Source: Phoenix dactylifera
Lineage: Eukaryota; Streptophyta; Magnoliopsida; Arecales; Arecaceae
Length of the DNA: 64,000 nt
Reading direction: 5' to 3'
NCBI RefSeq assembly: GCF_009389715.1
Contig: NW_024068498.1
Span: 1 to 64,000, forward strand
Shown here piece after piece: positions 1-11,404 of this stretch. The first letter of the stretch is position 1. Each line of letters starts with the position of its first letter. The notes beneath the pieces were generated by a model. The model was not told the DNA's origin. It was given only the letters and a program-made list of their open reading frames with translations, and ran no database searches. Position numbers and translations under genes: made by a program.

Positions 1-1143
1 GTGGCCCGACTCCCACCCTTGTACCACCGGCCCATGTCGTCGCCAGCCGTGGCCGCTGCCACGCCGGCGACGATGGCCGGTCCCGATGAAAAGACCAAAA
101 GAAGGGTGGATGATAGAGAAGGGTTCTTCCTCCACCTCTTTGGTCCAAGGGCAACAGCCGGGGTGGCTGTGCCCTCACCTTCCCCACCCTCGGCCACCAT
201 TGGCCGAACCATCGCCGGCCGCCCCTGCTGCAGTCACCGGCGATGGTGGCCGGCCAAGAGAAAGAGAGAAGAAGAAGTCTCTTCCTCTTCTTCTTCTTCT
301 TTTCCTTCTCCTCTTATTATTATTATTATTATATTCTTATTTTCCCTCCTTCTTTTTCTTCTTCTTCTTCTTCTCCTTCTTCTTCTTTCCAGCCGACACA
401 GACCCCTCCCCCTTCCTCCATTTCTTCCACGGAAAGGCCACCGTGATGGTGGCTCGGCCCCCAACCGACGACACCCAGCCGCCGTCGCCGCCGCCGGTGG
501 CCAACCGACGAGGGGAAGAGGAGGAGAGGATGGGATCCCGAGGAAGAAGACCTCGGATCCACCCTCCCTCATCACATACATAGCCTAGAAAACCCTCTCT
601 GACCCCCTCACAGAGCCGACCAATTCCAACCGCCATGAATCCCGGCCATCTCGGCGGCCGGCGGCGGCCAAAAACCGGAAAGAAGAGGCCGAAACAGGGG
701 TACCCTGTTTCGGACCCTTTTTCCGGCGATCCGCCGGCCAAAATCCCATCCACACGACCCAAAAACCAAGCAAATGATACGCAAGGGAAAGATCCATGCT
801 TACCTCCGTCCGATGAGTGCTCCGGCGGCCTTTCCGGCGAGGAATCGGAGGAAGAAATCTGTGGCGAGCTCGGTTGAAAAACACGGATCCGAGAGCTCTT
901 CACTTGGTTTGTGAGGAATCTTCTCCGAAGCGCGGCCGGCCGGATCCCCTCTCCGGCGCTCGTCTTCTCTCCGGCGAGTCGCCTCTCCAAGCCGCCGCCG
1001 CCGTCCCCCTTCCCTTTACCCCCTTCTTCCACGATCGTGCCCTAGGCACGATCGTGATAAGGGGGATGGGCCCGGTCTTTTCGGGCCGGCCCATCCGCCC
1101 CTTTCCTTTTTTTTTTTTTTTTTTTTTATTTTGGGGTTTTACA
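1..1143 (-). mobile_element. Gypsy-type LTR fragment, left-truncated by the window edge
   Basis: Read on the minus strand, this block starts with TGTAAAACCCC at 1143, the same kind of start as the other gypsy-type LTRs in this window (TGTAATAACCCC). It is GC-rich, with many CCGGC clusters, pyrimidine-rich microsatellites (CTT and ATT runs at about 280-400) and a T run at about 1107-1127. A palindromic motif lies at 691-711. The long open frames here are low-complexity and frame-independent, so I do not read them as genes. The LTR abuts copia pol sequence at 1144, which suggests insertion into that copia remnant. The other end lies outside the window, so no target duplication can be checked. 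Confidence 0.6.
691..711. repeat. Palindromic GAAACAGGG / CCCTGTTTC hairpin motif
   Basis: A 21-base near-perfect palindrome with GAAACAGGG and CCCTGTTTC arms. Closely similar palindromes occur at 5949-5969, 24236-24258 and in the second Athila LTR near 38996-39018, so the motif appears in more than one LTR family. Confidence 0.7.
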
Positions 1144-1812
1144 GGTTTAGTTGGATCTCTACAATATCTCACACTCACTCGACTAGATTTAGCATTTAGC
1201 ATTAATTTTGTGTCACAATTCATGCATGCTCGTTGCTACTCCCACTTAAAAATGATTCGACATATTTTTGCAATATGTAAAAGGGATGTTAGATCTTGGA
1301 TTAAACTTTAGCTCACACTCTATACTTGATCTCTTTGCCTTCTCTGATGCAAATTGGGCAGGATGTCCTAACACCAGACGATCTACCACTGGATATTGCA
1401 CCTTCCTTGGCCGTAATCTTATCTCCTGGCATGCCAAGAAGCAGAATACTGTGTCCAGATCCAGCATAGAAGCAGAATACAGATCCATGGCTCATACCAC
1501 TGCAAAATTTATGTGGCTCACATTTATCTTGCGTGACTTGCGTGTTCCTCAATGCATTTCTCCAGTTCTTCTTTGTGACAACCTGAGTGCTCTCTATATG
1601 ACAGTTAATCCGGTTTTTCATGCTAGAAGCAAACACATTGAGCTAAATTACCACTTTGTTCGAGAACGAGTTGCTCTTGGTCAACTTGTCACACACTATG
1701 TCTCCTCTACAGAACAACTTGCTGATATCTTGACCAAACCTCTCCCCAAAACCGCCTTTCACCATCTTTGCGACAAGCTATGTCTCACGCCCCGACACAT
1801 CTTGAGGGAGGG
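1144..1812 (+). pseudogene. Ty1/copia pol remnant (end of RT plus RNase H)
   Basis: This is the C-terminal end of a copia polyprotein. The connection region reads GSLQYLTLTRLDLAF (about 1150-1195). The RNase H follows with SDANWAGC, RRSTTGYCTFLG, SRSSIEAEYRSMA, LLCDNLSALYM, FHARSKHIELNYHFVRE and QLADILTKPLP. The connection part and the RNase H part are in different frames, with a shift near 1268-1311, so the copy is dead. Gag, protease, integrase and most of RT are missing; the LTR ending at 1143 cuts into the RT region. The reading ends in a purine-rich tract (GAGGGAGGG, about 1804-1812) typical of the PPT before a 3' LTR. Confidence 0.85.
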
Positions 1813-2240
1813 TATTATTAGCGAAACACTATCTGATCTCAAGCCACGTAATATGGAGTGATAAGATGAGGGCTTAAGAATCGAAATAAACACCCATCCA
1901 AAGAGAGGCATGGCGTTGGGATAAGCTTGGTTCAAAGTAATCTATCTCCAATAAATCTGAAAAATCCAGCCAACAACCAGCTGCTATTTCAGCCAACAAC
2001 CAGTTGTTGTTTCAACCTCTTCAGATCTGCAACAAACATCAGCTTCAGCCCAAGCAATCCACCGGATATTTAAACTTCAAATGCATTATTGTTGTAATGG
2101 TAAAAGAGAGAGCTTGTTTTTCACGACAGTTTACGGTTTCAATCTTGTAAACAATATATATTGATCCATACTAAATAAAAAAATTCAGTTCTGGTGCACA
2201 CGTTCCAGAGTTCAGAAACTTAAAATAGTTTTTCAGATTT
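1813..2240 (+). mobile_element. Probable 3' LTR of the copia remnant
   Basis: This follows directly after the PPT-like purine tract of the copia remnant. The expected LTR start TG reads TA here. The right boundary is not clear: it must lie before the duplicated block D1 begins at 2257, and a CA near 2235 is a candidate. No 5' partner is present, so this rests only on position after the PPT. Confidence 0.4.
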
Positions 2241-2256
2241 TTCTCTGCTTTGGTTA

Positions 2257-4264
2257 GCCCCACCAACCATGGAGGTAATTGACCCGACGCTAGGATTCCA
2301 AGAACAAGTAATTGATGCTCGCCGCTTCCTTACAAGAACGCCCCACCAAATAGACATTCATTTTCACCAAAAAAAAAAAAAAAATGGACATTCATCCAGC
2401 ACGTCATGTCACTATTTAAAGATGTCTCAGTTTGTCTTTTCCCTCTCAAGCACAAATTCCAATTTCCAACAAAGATCTAAATAAAATATATAACCACTTC
2501 ACTGCCTATCACCAACTTGCCTCTGGCCACCAGCCAGCCAAATTTAGAAGCGCAGATGAGTTGGATCAGACCAAATCATAAATAATCTCAATCTAATTCG
2601 ATTTTTTATTTAAATTTTAATGTTGGACTCAGACACAATTCAATAAAAAATTGAGTCAGATTGAATCAGATCTGTGGCCATAATTTCTGATCCAATAAAT
2701 CATTCGAATCGGATGGGTCCATGCATAACTTGTTCCCAACCCCGAGCCCATTCGACTTTTAAAAATTTTGCATGCTTATTTCAGCTGCATGGAGGATTAA
2801 CTAGCAAGTACGATCACCAGCAGAAAACTATCAAATTGCAACTAGCAGTTGTGAGAGGTAACGCAATATTACACTAACCTTTTGTTTTTTGCTTCCTGGT
2901 CTTTTTATTTTCTCATAGTTTCCACCCTGCCTTCCTATCTAACTTTATAGCCTTCTCTTCATATGTCTCCAACTTCCTTTTTTTTTTATTTTTTTGCCTC
3001 GCATCCTTTTTCTTCTTTTCTTCCTTTTTTTGGTTTTGGTGGGTCTGTGTTTCCATCCTTCGGAAGAACTAGAAATACCACCTTGTGGGTTTATACTACA
3101 CCCAGAATCTCAAATGTCTCAATTCCCAATATTTAAATCTAGTGTGTAGCAGTTCTTGCGATCATCAAAATGCAAGGTCCATAAAAATTTTAAAGATTTT
3201 TTATTGATCAAAAAGAAGTTCAAAGATTCTAGTTTTGCATCACAAAGAGCACCTCACCTTTCTAGTCTCGATAGATAAACATGATCAGAAAATACTGAAT
3301 ACAATGGCTTATCAAACAATGTAATACCCACACGTCCTCCCTTCATGCTCCAGCATTTACAGTACATTTAAGAAGAAAAGGCAAGAAGGCAATGTATTTA
3401 CCATGCATTCCTCATCCAAAGAAACAGGACATGTATTTAATATCAAACCGCCACTCATGCTTTTCCAAGTTTGAGTCGGATCGTGTCTAGGTTGTAGGAT
3501 TAGAAACTTAAAATTTTTCCAAAAATTAAATGGATCGGATCGGATCGGGTCCGAATATATTAAATCCAGATCCGACCCGAAAAATGAAATGGGTCCAATC
3601 TTAGAATCCGACTCAGCCCCACAGATCTTTTAACACGGGTCAGTTCGGATCTAAGCAGGTCTGGTCGGATCGAGTCATAGATCAATCCGACCAATTTGCA
3701 GTCATAGAGCCCAAACTATTGCAGCTAAATGTTGTACTCTCTGAGAGCTCGCTTACTATTATTATTCTGTCTCAAACCTACTAGAAGGATTCCGGTGGTT
3801 CATGGAGCAAAAATTTAAACTAAACGACTTCAAACTAAAACTTAAATTCTAGAAGAACTAGGAGCCACGACGAATATTTTCAACAACAGTAAGGGTAACT
3901 TCTATCCCCTCCATGCAACATTGACTGCACTCGTGTTGCACTGATATTACTTCTTTTGCATTGCTCTCGTGAAACAAGACTGAAAATGAAACCTACAACC
4001 CACTTATGCTCAGGAAAATATGAAACGTACAGCCCACCCATGCTTAATGAAGAGGCCACAATTTCCAACTCCCAGGAACCGAGGAAGCTCCATACATGCG
4101 GTTGATGTCAGAAGACATTATGATGAGAGATTTCTTTCTAATTCAAATGACTGTAAATTGGTAGTCACCCTCCTACTCAAGTTGTTGGTTGTTAAACCAA
4201 ATTTAGTAATGATCTCAGTTCAGCCAAACTATATGGTATCCTACAAGGCATCCTATGTGGCATG
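2257..4264. repeat. Direct duplication block D1 (pair of 58569-60558)
   Basis: About 2.0 kb of AT-rich non-coding DNA that is closely similar, in the same orientation, to 58569-60558. Shared landmarks include the start GCCCCACCAACCATGGAGG, a GATCGGA-rich stretch at about 3530-3700 and the end CCTATGTGGCATG. The copies differ by substitutions and small indels. I see no gene. Immediately after the block this copy carries an LTR fragment (4265), while the other copy continues into different sequence. Confidence 0.85.
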
Positions 4265-4319
4265 ATCTGGATCAATTATCTTTCGGACATTGGGCTAAAT
4301 CCCGGTCACGTTACCAGCC

Positions 4320-4670
4320 CATGACGGGGCAAACCAATAATGTCATACTTAGAGTCTATGACGGGGCAAACCAATAGTATCACACTTAGAACCTGTGACG
4401 GACAAACTAATAGTGTCACACTTGGAGCCTGTGTTGGGCAAACCATTAGTGTCAGACTTAGAGCCTATGACGGGCAAATCAATAGTGTCACACTTGGAGC
4501 CTGTGACGGGCAAACCAATAGTGTTACACTTCGAGCCTGTGACGGGACAAACCAACAGTGTCACACTTAGAGCCTGTGACGGGCAAACCAACAGTATCAC
4601 ACTTAGAACCTATGGCGAGTAAACCAATAGTATCACACTTAGAGCCTATGACGGGGCAAGCCAATGATAA
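4320..4670. repeat. 36-bp tandem repeat array, about 9-10 copies
   Basis: The unit is built around GACGGGCAAACCAATAG, then TGTCACACTTAGAGCCTG. Copies diverge by a few bases and some show GGGGCAAACC. The same unit, reverse complemented, forms the array at 12668-12893. The period of 36 is divisible by three, which leaves open frames on both strands; these are not genes. Confidence 0.9.
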
Positions 4671-5948
4671 CGAGACGACCCAAAGTCTATGTTTGTTTAA
4701 TCAAATTGACATCCATATATCAATCTCTTTTTATTTCTAGTTTTAGACTAACTACGGTCACGTTTCTAGCCCGTGACGGACAAATCAGTAGTAACAAGGT
4801 TAGTCTAGAGCACCACGTCCAAAAATCTGATTATGCAAGTGTAGGTTATGCGCATACATGCATCCATCATGATACCAATCACAAACAAATACGATCAAAA
4901 TATAATTTAATATAAAACTATTTTTGTTTCTTACTTATCTGGATCATAGCATATCATACATATATAAGTACAAAATATTTATATATGTAAGTCGGCGTGC
5001 AAGGATTCTTACCTCTTTGCTGACAACCAAACAAACCAATCATCTGCCCACACTGCGATCTACGAACCAGGGTGCGCGAACCCTGCTCAACATCTCCTTA
5101 TCCAACAAATTGTTCTCCTACAGAACCAAATTAACATTAAAAATTATCTAAGATATATGCAACTTAGAACCTTCTATCGATCCTCTAAAGGGTTCACCAA
5201 TATCTAGCACCCCAGGACTATCCAGAAATCCTCAAACTATGATCTCCTTAGTTCAAGCTAGAGAGAGAAAACTCCAACTAGAGAGAGAAGAGAGAGAAAA
5301 GTAGAGAGAGAAGTCAACATGAATACCCGAGACCTCTCGTACGGTCGTATAATGCTGACTCGAAACCCTTCATACGGTTGCATAACGCCGACCCGAGACC
5401 AATGCTTGCTCAAAGCTCTAGGTTCCAGGTCACAGCACTGGTCGGGACCTCTCTAAAGGGTCAACCCGACTTCACAAAATATCAAAACCCACCGCTAGTC
5501 CACTAAAACATATAGTGAGAGAATAACTAGAGAGAGAAAGAGTGATAAAGAGGGAAAAACAAAGAGAGAAAGTAGAGAGAAATCAAAAGGAAGAGGGGAG
5601 AGAGAGAGAGAAGAGAGAAGAACTCTCTCTCCTCCACTTCTCATCTTTCCAAAACAGGGGAGACACATCCCTCTCCCCCTCCCTCTCAACCATTCTAAGA
5701 GGACTCCATGAACAGCGACCACCGTAGCCCCTCCACCCGGCGGCGGCGGCGGCCCTACAGCGACGATCCTTGTCGGCGGCGGTGGCCGGCAAAAGCAAGC
5801 AAAAGAGGAAGAAGAGATCCTCCCATCTCGGCCAAGACAGTGGCTGTTTTCTCCAACCCACCAGCACATGATCTCAGGGGTCCCTAGGGCGACAAAGCTT
5901 GGTCCAAGTCCGGCGGCCGACGACGGCGAGCACGGGAGAAGAGATGCT

Positions 5949-5969
5949 GAAACAGGGCACCCCTGTTTC
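5949..5969. repeat. Palindromic GAAACAGGG / CCTGTTTC hairpin motif
   Basis: Second copy of the palindrome seen at 691-711, inside the minus-strand LTR fragment. It sits about 50 bases downstream, in the LTR's own direction, of a TATA-like sequence. Confidence 0.65.
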
Positions 5970-6369
5970 AGGAGGAATTCCGGCGACCAGCCGGCTCAAA
6001 CCAAAGAAAGGACGGCTTATAAACATAGAAAAGAAGGAGAGGAAGGCAGGGGACACTCACCTCAGTCCGGCGACGATCCGGCGGAAATCAGAGGAGAGGG
6101 AGGAGATTTAAAGAGGTAAGATTTTCGAGTTCGATCCGAACTCGGACTGCCCTGGGGATTCTCCGACTCCGCCGGGATCGGAGGAGAAAGAAGACTCCCA
6201 TCGGAGTCTTCTTCTCCCCCCTCTTCGTCGGGCTGGCCAGGGAATCGGGCTGGGCCTGGCCACTCCGGGCCGGCCCTCGAGCCCCATTTTTTTTTTTCTG
6301 GGTTATTACACATACATCCGATCTTTCGTAGACTCCACAGTATCGGGAGCCTCAGGTGCTAGAACATTT

Positions 6370-6990
6370 TTTTTTGGACAACAACATATCGAATGGATCC
6401 ATCTGGAATGAGTTTGGGAATATCTGGAATGGTACCTTGCTGCATTGTTGGGCATGTGCAACCCAGTGATGGTGGATTTATCGTTCAATAGTCCTTCAAG
6501 AATAATACCTCAATCTCTTCCCTGGGCTAACAGTTTTGTCATCCTTCCGCGTGGCCCATTATTGCTTAAAAATTCCAATCCCAATAGGAAGTCTATCCTT
6601 CAGCTCCCCGAACGCATGCTTTGAAGGGGAACTTGGACTATGTGGGGAATATTTCTTCTTCTGTAACTCAATTGAGGGTCCTGCCTCCCCTCCAGCCGCA
6701 TTAAGCATGGATTGTGAGGCAATGATGCAAGAGGATGAAAATTCCATCATAGGATTGGCAATTGTCGTGCGAGCTATAGTTGGCTTTGCTGCGATAAATA
6801 TCTCAAACATGATTGCATGGAATACTTTTATGATACGGGAGAGGTTAAGAAAATTGGAGGGCTTTTATTTTGGTTTTATGATACAAAAGAGGTTGAGAAA
6901 ATTAGAGTACTTTATTTTGGTTCTGTTCTTTAGAAGGGCCATAGTTTTAATGCTCTATTTTTTATTATTCGGGACATTATTAAACACCTA
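6370..6990 (+). pseudogene. Degraded LRR receptor-like protein fragment
   Basis: In shifting frames the sequence resembles the C-terminal end of a plant LRR receptor-like protein: a decayed LRR (VDLSFNS, then IIPQSL), then a segment ending PNACFEGELGLCG, which matches the usual 'SFEGNPGLCG' cap after the last LRR. An acidic stretch (CEAMMQEDENSI) and a hydrophobic segment like the juxtamembrane and membrane part follow. Frame changes and stops occur throughout, and no kinase domain follows. The longest readable piece is 6536-7009. It is a different receptor type from the RLK genes and is clearly non-functional. Assignment rests on motif pattern only. Confidence 0.55.
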
Positions 6991-7879
6991 TATAATGCCG
7001 GTGTCGTGATGGATGCAATTTTTATTATTAGACACCTCTATAATGAAGTCGGTTGGTTGAACAATTTGTAGGCGTAGTGGTGGAGGCTGTAGGATCTGGG
7101 TATCGGACAACCCCTAGTCTTATTATACCTATTCCACATGAGTTGCTCGGTCACAAGTAGGGTAAGGTCCAAGTTTGGGTAAATCTCGACCTAACCCTAG
7201 ACCCAGGTTCCTTTTCCAAGGATTAGGTTGGGTCCGGGACTGGAGGAACATAACATCATATCCCATCAGAGTTTTGAAGTCGAGTTCGGTAGCAGTCACA
7301 CTTTGAGCTGCAATTCTCGCTCGCATTTTTTGCTATGGTGGGCCCCCCTCAATCACTGTTCTTGTGGCATATTGTGATTAGTAAATAGGCCCACTCTAGC
7401 CCATCAACCGAATGGAGAGGATCTGAATTCTGATACTTTAATAAAAATTTATGTATAAAACGTCCAAATATATGCTTCAAAAATTAAATCATAAGAAGCA
7501 CTTGGTAGTTGATTATATGACAGAAATTGGTAAAAAAATTTCAAATACACTTAATTCAAAGTTAATTACAAACACCATAACATGTTTAATGTGATTAGTT
7601 TTATCCTTTATACTTTATTAAGTTATAGTATTAAGTTTCATATGCTAAGAGTTTAGAAACAGAAAGATATATAAATAAAACTAGAATTATATATACAAAT
7701 TAATCCAGTAATTAGCTGGAAGCAAATTAGGTTAGGTCTAAAAATCTCAAAACTAGATCTCACCCAACTTTTCAATGAATTCGGCTACAGATCCATACCA
7801 ACCCATTGACGATGCGTCAATGTTGTCTTCACATCAAGGTTGGGTCAAGGCTGAGTTAGAAATCAAGTTTGCAGGTTGG
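6991..7879. other. Unassigned intergenic sequence
   Basis: AT-rich sequence with no open frame resembling a known protein and no element ends that I could recognise. Confidence 0.5.
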
Positions 7880-8165
7880 AGTGAGTAACCGGCCAGTACC
7901 CTAGTCACAAGCCAGCCATATATTTGAAATGGGTCCTAGCGTACTGAACTCTTTGTTTTCCTAGAAAAAATCTCTTTCCACTTTTGTCTAGATTGAAGAT
8001 TTGTGGGATAGAAACTTATTTTCAGATATCTCGTTGGGATGCTCTTTTAATCCTTGAACTATGCAGAGAACAAGACAAGAGCATGTATTAGATGAGAAAG
8101 TATGATTAGTGAAGATTATTAGGCTTAACAAAACTAATCAGGCTTCATCTAATCTTTCTTAGTAA
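7880..8165 (+). pseudogene. RLK 3'-flank relic without gene body (copy 1)
   Basis: This stretch aligns by eye with 14020-14310 and 47550-47815. Shared features are GAAATGG(G/A)TCCTAGC, CTATGCAGAGAACAAG, GCATGTATTAGATGAGAAAG and a run of TTAGGCTTAA and AATCAGGCTTC. More weakly it aligns with the DNA downstream of the RLK1 stop codon (about 20985-21235: GATTTGAAATG, GATGCTTTTTATCTTT, AACATGTGGG, GTGATTGATGAAAG). I infer the tail of a lost receptor-kinase copy. No coding part remains next to it. Confidence 0.5.
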
Positions 8166-9595
8166 TAAATAAGAGCAAGTGCATTTACTTCTCCTCAGAG
8201 GTATTGTCCGTTTTGAGGAGAGTTTCATAATCTGTTCCCAACGCACGGTTTTGCTCCGCAAAAAGTATCTCTGTAAAGAAAGAGGTTGTCCCCCTCTATT
8301 TAAGGAACAGACCTCTCCGTTACTTAGTCGATGTGGGACTAAATCTAGGCTCCTTTATTTCCGCAACATATATATACATATTACTATAAAGTATGCATAT
8401 ATGTATATATACGTGGACGTGTGTGTGTGTGAGACAAAGCGTGGGTAAGAGAGAGAGAGAACTTAGTATCTGGATGTTGTCTATTTATTAGCTTTTTTTT
8501 ATCTTTCCTGCTATGAGATCCTTCGTGTAAAACTTGTATATCTTAATAAAAAATACCTTCGTAGCTTAAAATTTTCACCCAAAAATTTAATCGGCGTGTT
8601 ACCGTCATGTGATCCACCATTGATGAGCTTGTTGAGTGTACATGGGCATGCTGCATTGCAGCATCGTGCATCGGTGAATATGGATGTACAACCCTGCTAA
8701 AATGGGGAAATTTTTAGTTGGATTAGATCCGCCGCGGGTGGATCAATGCAACCACGAACCAACATAAATGGAGAAAAAAAGAATGGGAGGGGAAAATGGA
8801 GCAATGCATGCGAAGATAAGATGAAAAAGGAGGGGGAAAAAAATCCCAAGGCTAGATGATCGAAACCGGCCTAATGATAAAAATATGGAACATTAATTTT
8901 GACCCTGGCCTAAACTGAGCTCCATATTAACCGAGGTAAATAACCTCGGTGAAAACTGAGTGACACTCTACTCGTGCTAATAAAGATCAACAGTTATAGC
9001 AATACTGCAATCAATGCACGATCAGCGTAATTGTCGTTACGTGATACTCATGCATGACAGTTACCATGTTGTTAACGTGCAACCAACTGTTATTTTATGG
9101 TTAAGATACGTTGCACCAAATCAGATAACGGATCAATATTGTACCCTATGTAAAGGGTAGCCTAAGAATCTTCAATTAAACTCATTTGGAGACTCTTCTT
9201 TATAAATTTTCTTCCTTCTTCCATACTGTTGCTCTATTATTCTGACTTCACCGTTGGAAGATGCTCTGTCGGAAACTTTCTAGTAAGTGAACTTTTTGCA
9301 GGTTAGCTTCGAAGGTGACCAGTTCGTCTTTGCTTCGGTTTCATCTGATCTCACTTTGTTTGGTCGTTATCGACCTCAAATTGAGCCGAACAACTTTTCA
9401 ACCTTGGGTCAGAATATGACGGCAACGCAACCAATAATTTTTAGTTAAAAAAAAAAAGTCTACGATGGGTTCGATATAAACAGTCAAATCTATCTCTGCG
9501 GAGAATATTCGAAGCGGTGGCTTTATCGTTCGCACAATCGAGCATTTTACTCTTGGACGACCAACCCAGCTGGCAAATAATCTTGTGCATGTCAC
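8166..9595. other. Unassigned intergenic sequence with microsatellites
   Basis: Contains AT/GT and GA microsatellites (about 8380-8460). I found no convincing gene or element boundary. Confidence 0.5.
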
Positions 9596-10100
9596 ACCAA
9601 GATTAACAGCGGTTCCCCATCCAGGCAACAGGGTGTTACACTCATGCTGCATTGCCACCTGCACACAGTCGAAGAATTTTCGCACGATGTACCCAGGAAG
9701 GAAGAGTACCGAGACTTAAATGCTGGGTGAACGAAAAAATAAAAAAGAAAACGAAGTCTTCCGCACGTTTTTTCCTGCACGGAGAGAGAAGAGCTTTAAT
9801 ATCTTATTCAACTACCACTTATTGACCGTGCCAACTTTCTCCGATCACCGTCGACAACTCTACGTCTCTGGGGGACAATGAACAAAAGTTTCGTTCCGGG
9901 TGATGCGACTTGCCGGTCAATACAAGCCAACCTGTTGTTGATACTGGAGAGTCAATTTGCCATGCTCGGTGACTCCATAACAAGCGGCATAAGAACAGAC
10001 ATATTACTCCATAGCATCGGTTGGCCCAGATGAAGCTATATGATCGCCTGGTTGCGGAAACGGCTACACTTTCAATTTTACCTCCATTCATCAAAGGCGC
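9596..10100 (+). repeat. RLK upstream-module relic (copy 1)
   Basis: Shares an ordered set of short blocks with the DNA upstream of RLK1 and RLK2: AGGCAACAG, CGCACGATGTACCCAGGAA, CTTGCCGGTCAATACAAGCC and GTTGATACTGGAGAGTCA. No RLK body follows it. It is probably left from a further duplicated unit. Confidence 0.5.
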
Positions 10101-10127
10101 GTGAATAGAATACCAGTTTAAATCTTA

Positions 10128-10578
10128 GGACACCTTTGGTTTGCAAAAAAATTCTCCCACTGAATTATTTTTTTCTGTTTCAAAAAATATAATATATAAA
10201 AAAATAATTTTGACATGTTTAATTGACAATGAAAAAATAGTACAATCCAAATGACTTATGTTTGGTTAAGCATCTACTTTCTTAAAAAAGTTGTATAAAA
10301 TATCTATTATACTTTTAATTAAAAAAATATTATTTATAAATTTTGATAGCTTAAAAGAGTTGTTTTGGAAAAAAGAAGTTTAAAATTTCTACTGGTTGGA
10401 AAGTAGCTTTTTCGTATTCTTTATGAATTTTTTTATAAAATATGAAAATCTTATTCCAATAGAAATGCTACTTCTTGATTTCTCTTATTTAAAAACTCCA
10501 ATGAAACAAGAGATTTTTTTTTCGTTATTCCATTGATCATACTTTTCTTCCTTCTATTTTTGCGAACCAAACGAGTCC
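10128..10578. mobile_element. Tourist-like (PIF/Harbinger) MITE, TSD TTA
   Basis: A 451-bp AT-rich non-coding element. The termini form an imperfect inverted repeat: GGACACCTTTGGTTTGCAAA on the left, and the reverse complement of the right end reads GGACTCGTTTGGTTCGCAAA. It is flanked on both sides by the trinucleotide TTA (10125-10127 and 10579-10581), the target duplication characteristic of PIF/Harbinger elements. There is no coding capacity. The right part of the same element, truncated at the left, is present at 42408-42504. Confidence 0.85.
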
Positions 10579-10581
10579 TTA

Positions 10582-11012
10582 GAGACTTCTTTGCATTGCA
10601 TTTACAGCAAAAGTGAAAACAGTCGAGCAATGCAGCTTCTTTCTCATTTCTTTGTTTGATGAAAGGGGAGGCTTAGCCACCCAAATTTATTGTGTATATG
10701 TATAAAGTTACGAGTTAGCCATGGAAGAAAAGAGTGGAAGATGTGCTTTGAGAGAGCCCCATCAACCATCCACAGAAAACCTTCAGAAACATTTCCACCA
10801 GTAAAGATGGCGACCTATTGAAGTTAACTATCCTGCTTTTCTAGTTAGTCACCTCTGCAATAACTGGTTTGATCTTTTCCAGCAGGTCTGAAACACCTTT
10901 CTTTTCCTTCTAAGAGAATGGAAGTCCAACTCTCTAAGAGGAAAATACTTTGTTTGAGAACTTTGCCATGGCAGTTTGCTTTGAATCGAAGGTGGCTGCC
11001 CTTCTGCTCTCT
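10582..11012. other. Unassigned sequence, copied at 42508-42944
   Basis: No gene recognised. The segment is closely similar to 42508-42944, and its last part also to 45223-45364, so it belongs to the block that was copied together with the MITE end and the LINE fragment. Confidence 0.6.
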
Positions 11013-11404
11013 TTTTTTTTATTGGTACATCGGCGACTCACACACAACAGGTGTAAGTGTAGCCCATAGAGTCAGAAAGAAGCAAAAATGCAAAGAAGAT
11101 GGGATGGAGTCGTGACTGGCCTATATAATACTTCTGAAATGATTGGCTGCATAGAAAGCCACCTAGTTCACAGCACAATTGACCTCCCTGTACACATGAG
11201 TAGCCCGGTATGCAGCACATTCACCTAGGAGACGGCGAATATCGTGGATTAATCGAATCCCCTGGCCAAACCGCCCGAAACTTAAAATCCTCTCGATCAC
11301 CATGGCGGCATCCCCCTCAAGGATGATATGATCCGCACCCAACACCTGTCTCGCATAGAAGACGCCCTCCCATACGGTTCTGACCTCGATCTCGGCAACA
11401 GTCT
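11013..11404 (-). mobile_element. LINE 3' fragment with RNase H-like domain (copy 1, left part)
   Basis: On the minus strand the open frame at 11417-11163 encodes an RVT_3/RNase H-like domain: AEIEVRTVWEGVFYARQVLG, then HIILEGDAAMVIERIL, GIRLIHDIRRLL and ATHVYREVNCAVN. This pattern is typical of the plant RNase H domain at the C-terminus of LINE ORF2. A T run at about 11018-11025 could be the poly(A) tail of the minus-strand element. The fragment is cut by the solo LTR at 11405 and continues at 13536. Related copies lie at 42945-43497 and 45365-46340. A host RNase H-like gene is less likely because only a fragment is present. Confidence 0.75.

Larger units (their letters stand above)
4265..6310 (-). 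mobile_element. Gypsy-type LTR fragment with internal 36-bp repeats
   Basis: On the minus strand it starts with TGTAATAACCCAG at 6310. It shares the 36-bp repeat array and its flanks with the solo LTR at 11405-13530, in the opposite orientation. Compared with that copy, it lacks the last roughly 575 bases at the low-coordinate end, so it is truncated where it meets block D1. A GAAACAGGG palindrome lies at 5949-5969, with a TATA-like TTTATAA on the minus strand about 50 bases upstream of it. Purine/pyrimidine tracts at 5520-5650 produce spurious open frames. Confidence 0.75.

Noticed and set aside
1..588. Long open frames in all directions (up to 231 codons) at the left edge
   Set aside because: They arise from microsatellites and GC-rich LTR sequence; several frames overlap on both strands and none shows a domain.
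4340..4622. Repetitive proteins read from the 36-bp arrays (also 12582-12948)
   Set aside because: A period divisible by three keeps frames open on both strands. The arrays are inside LTRs.
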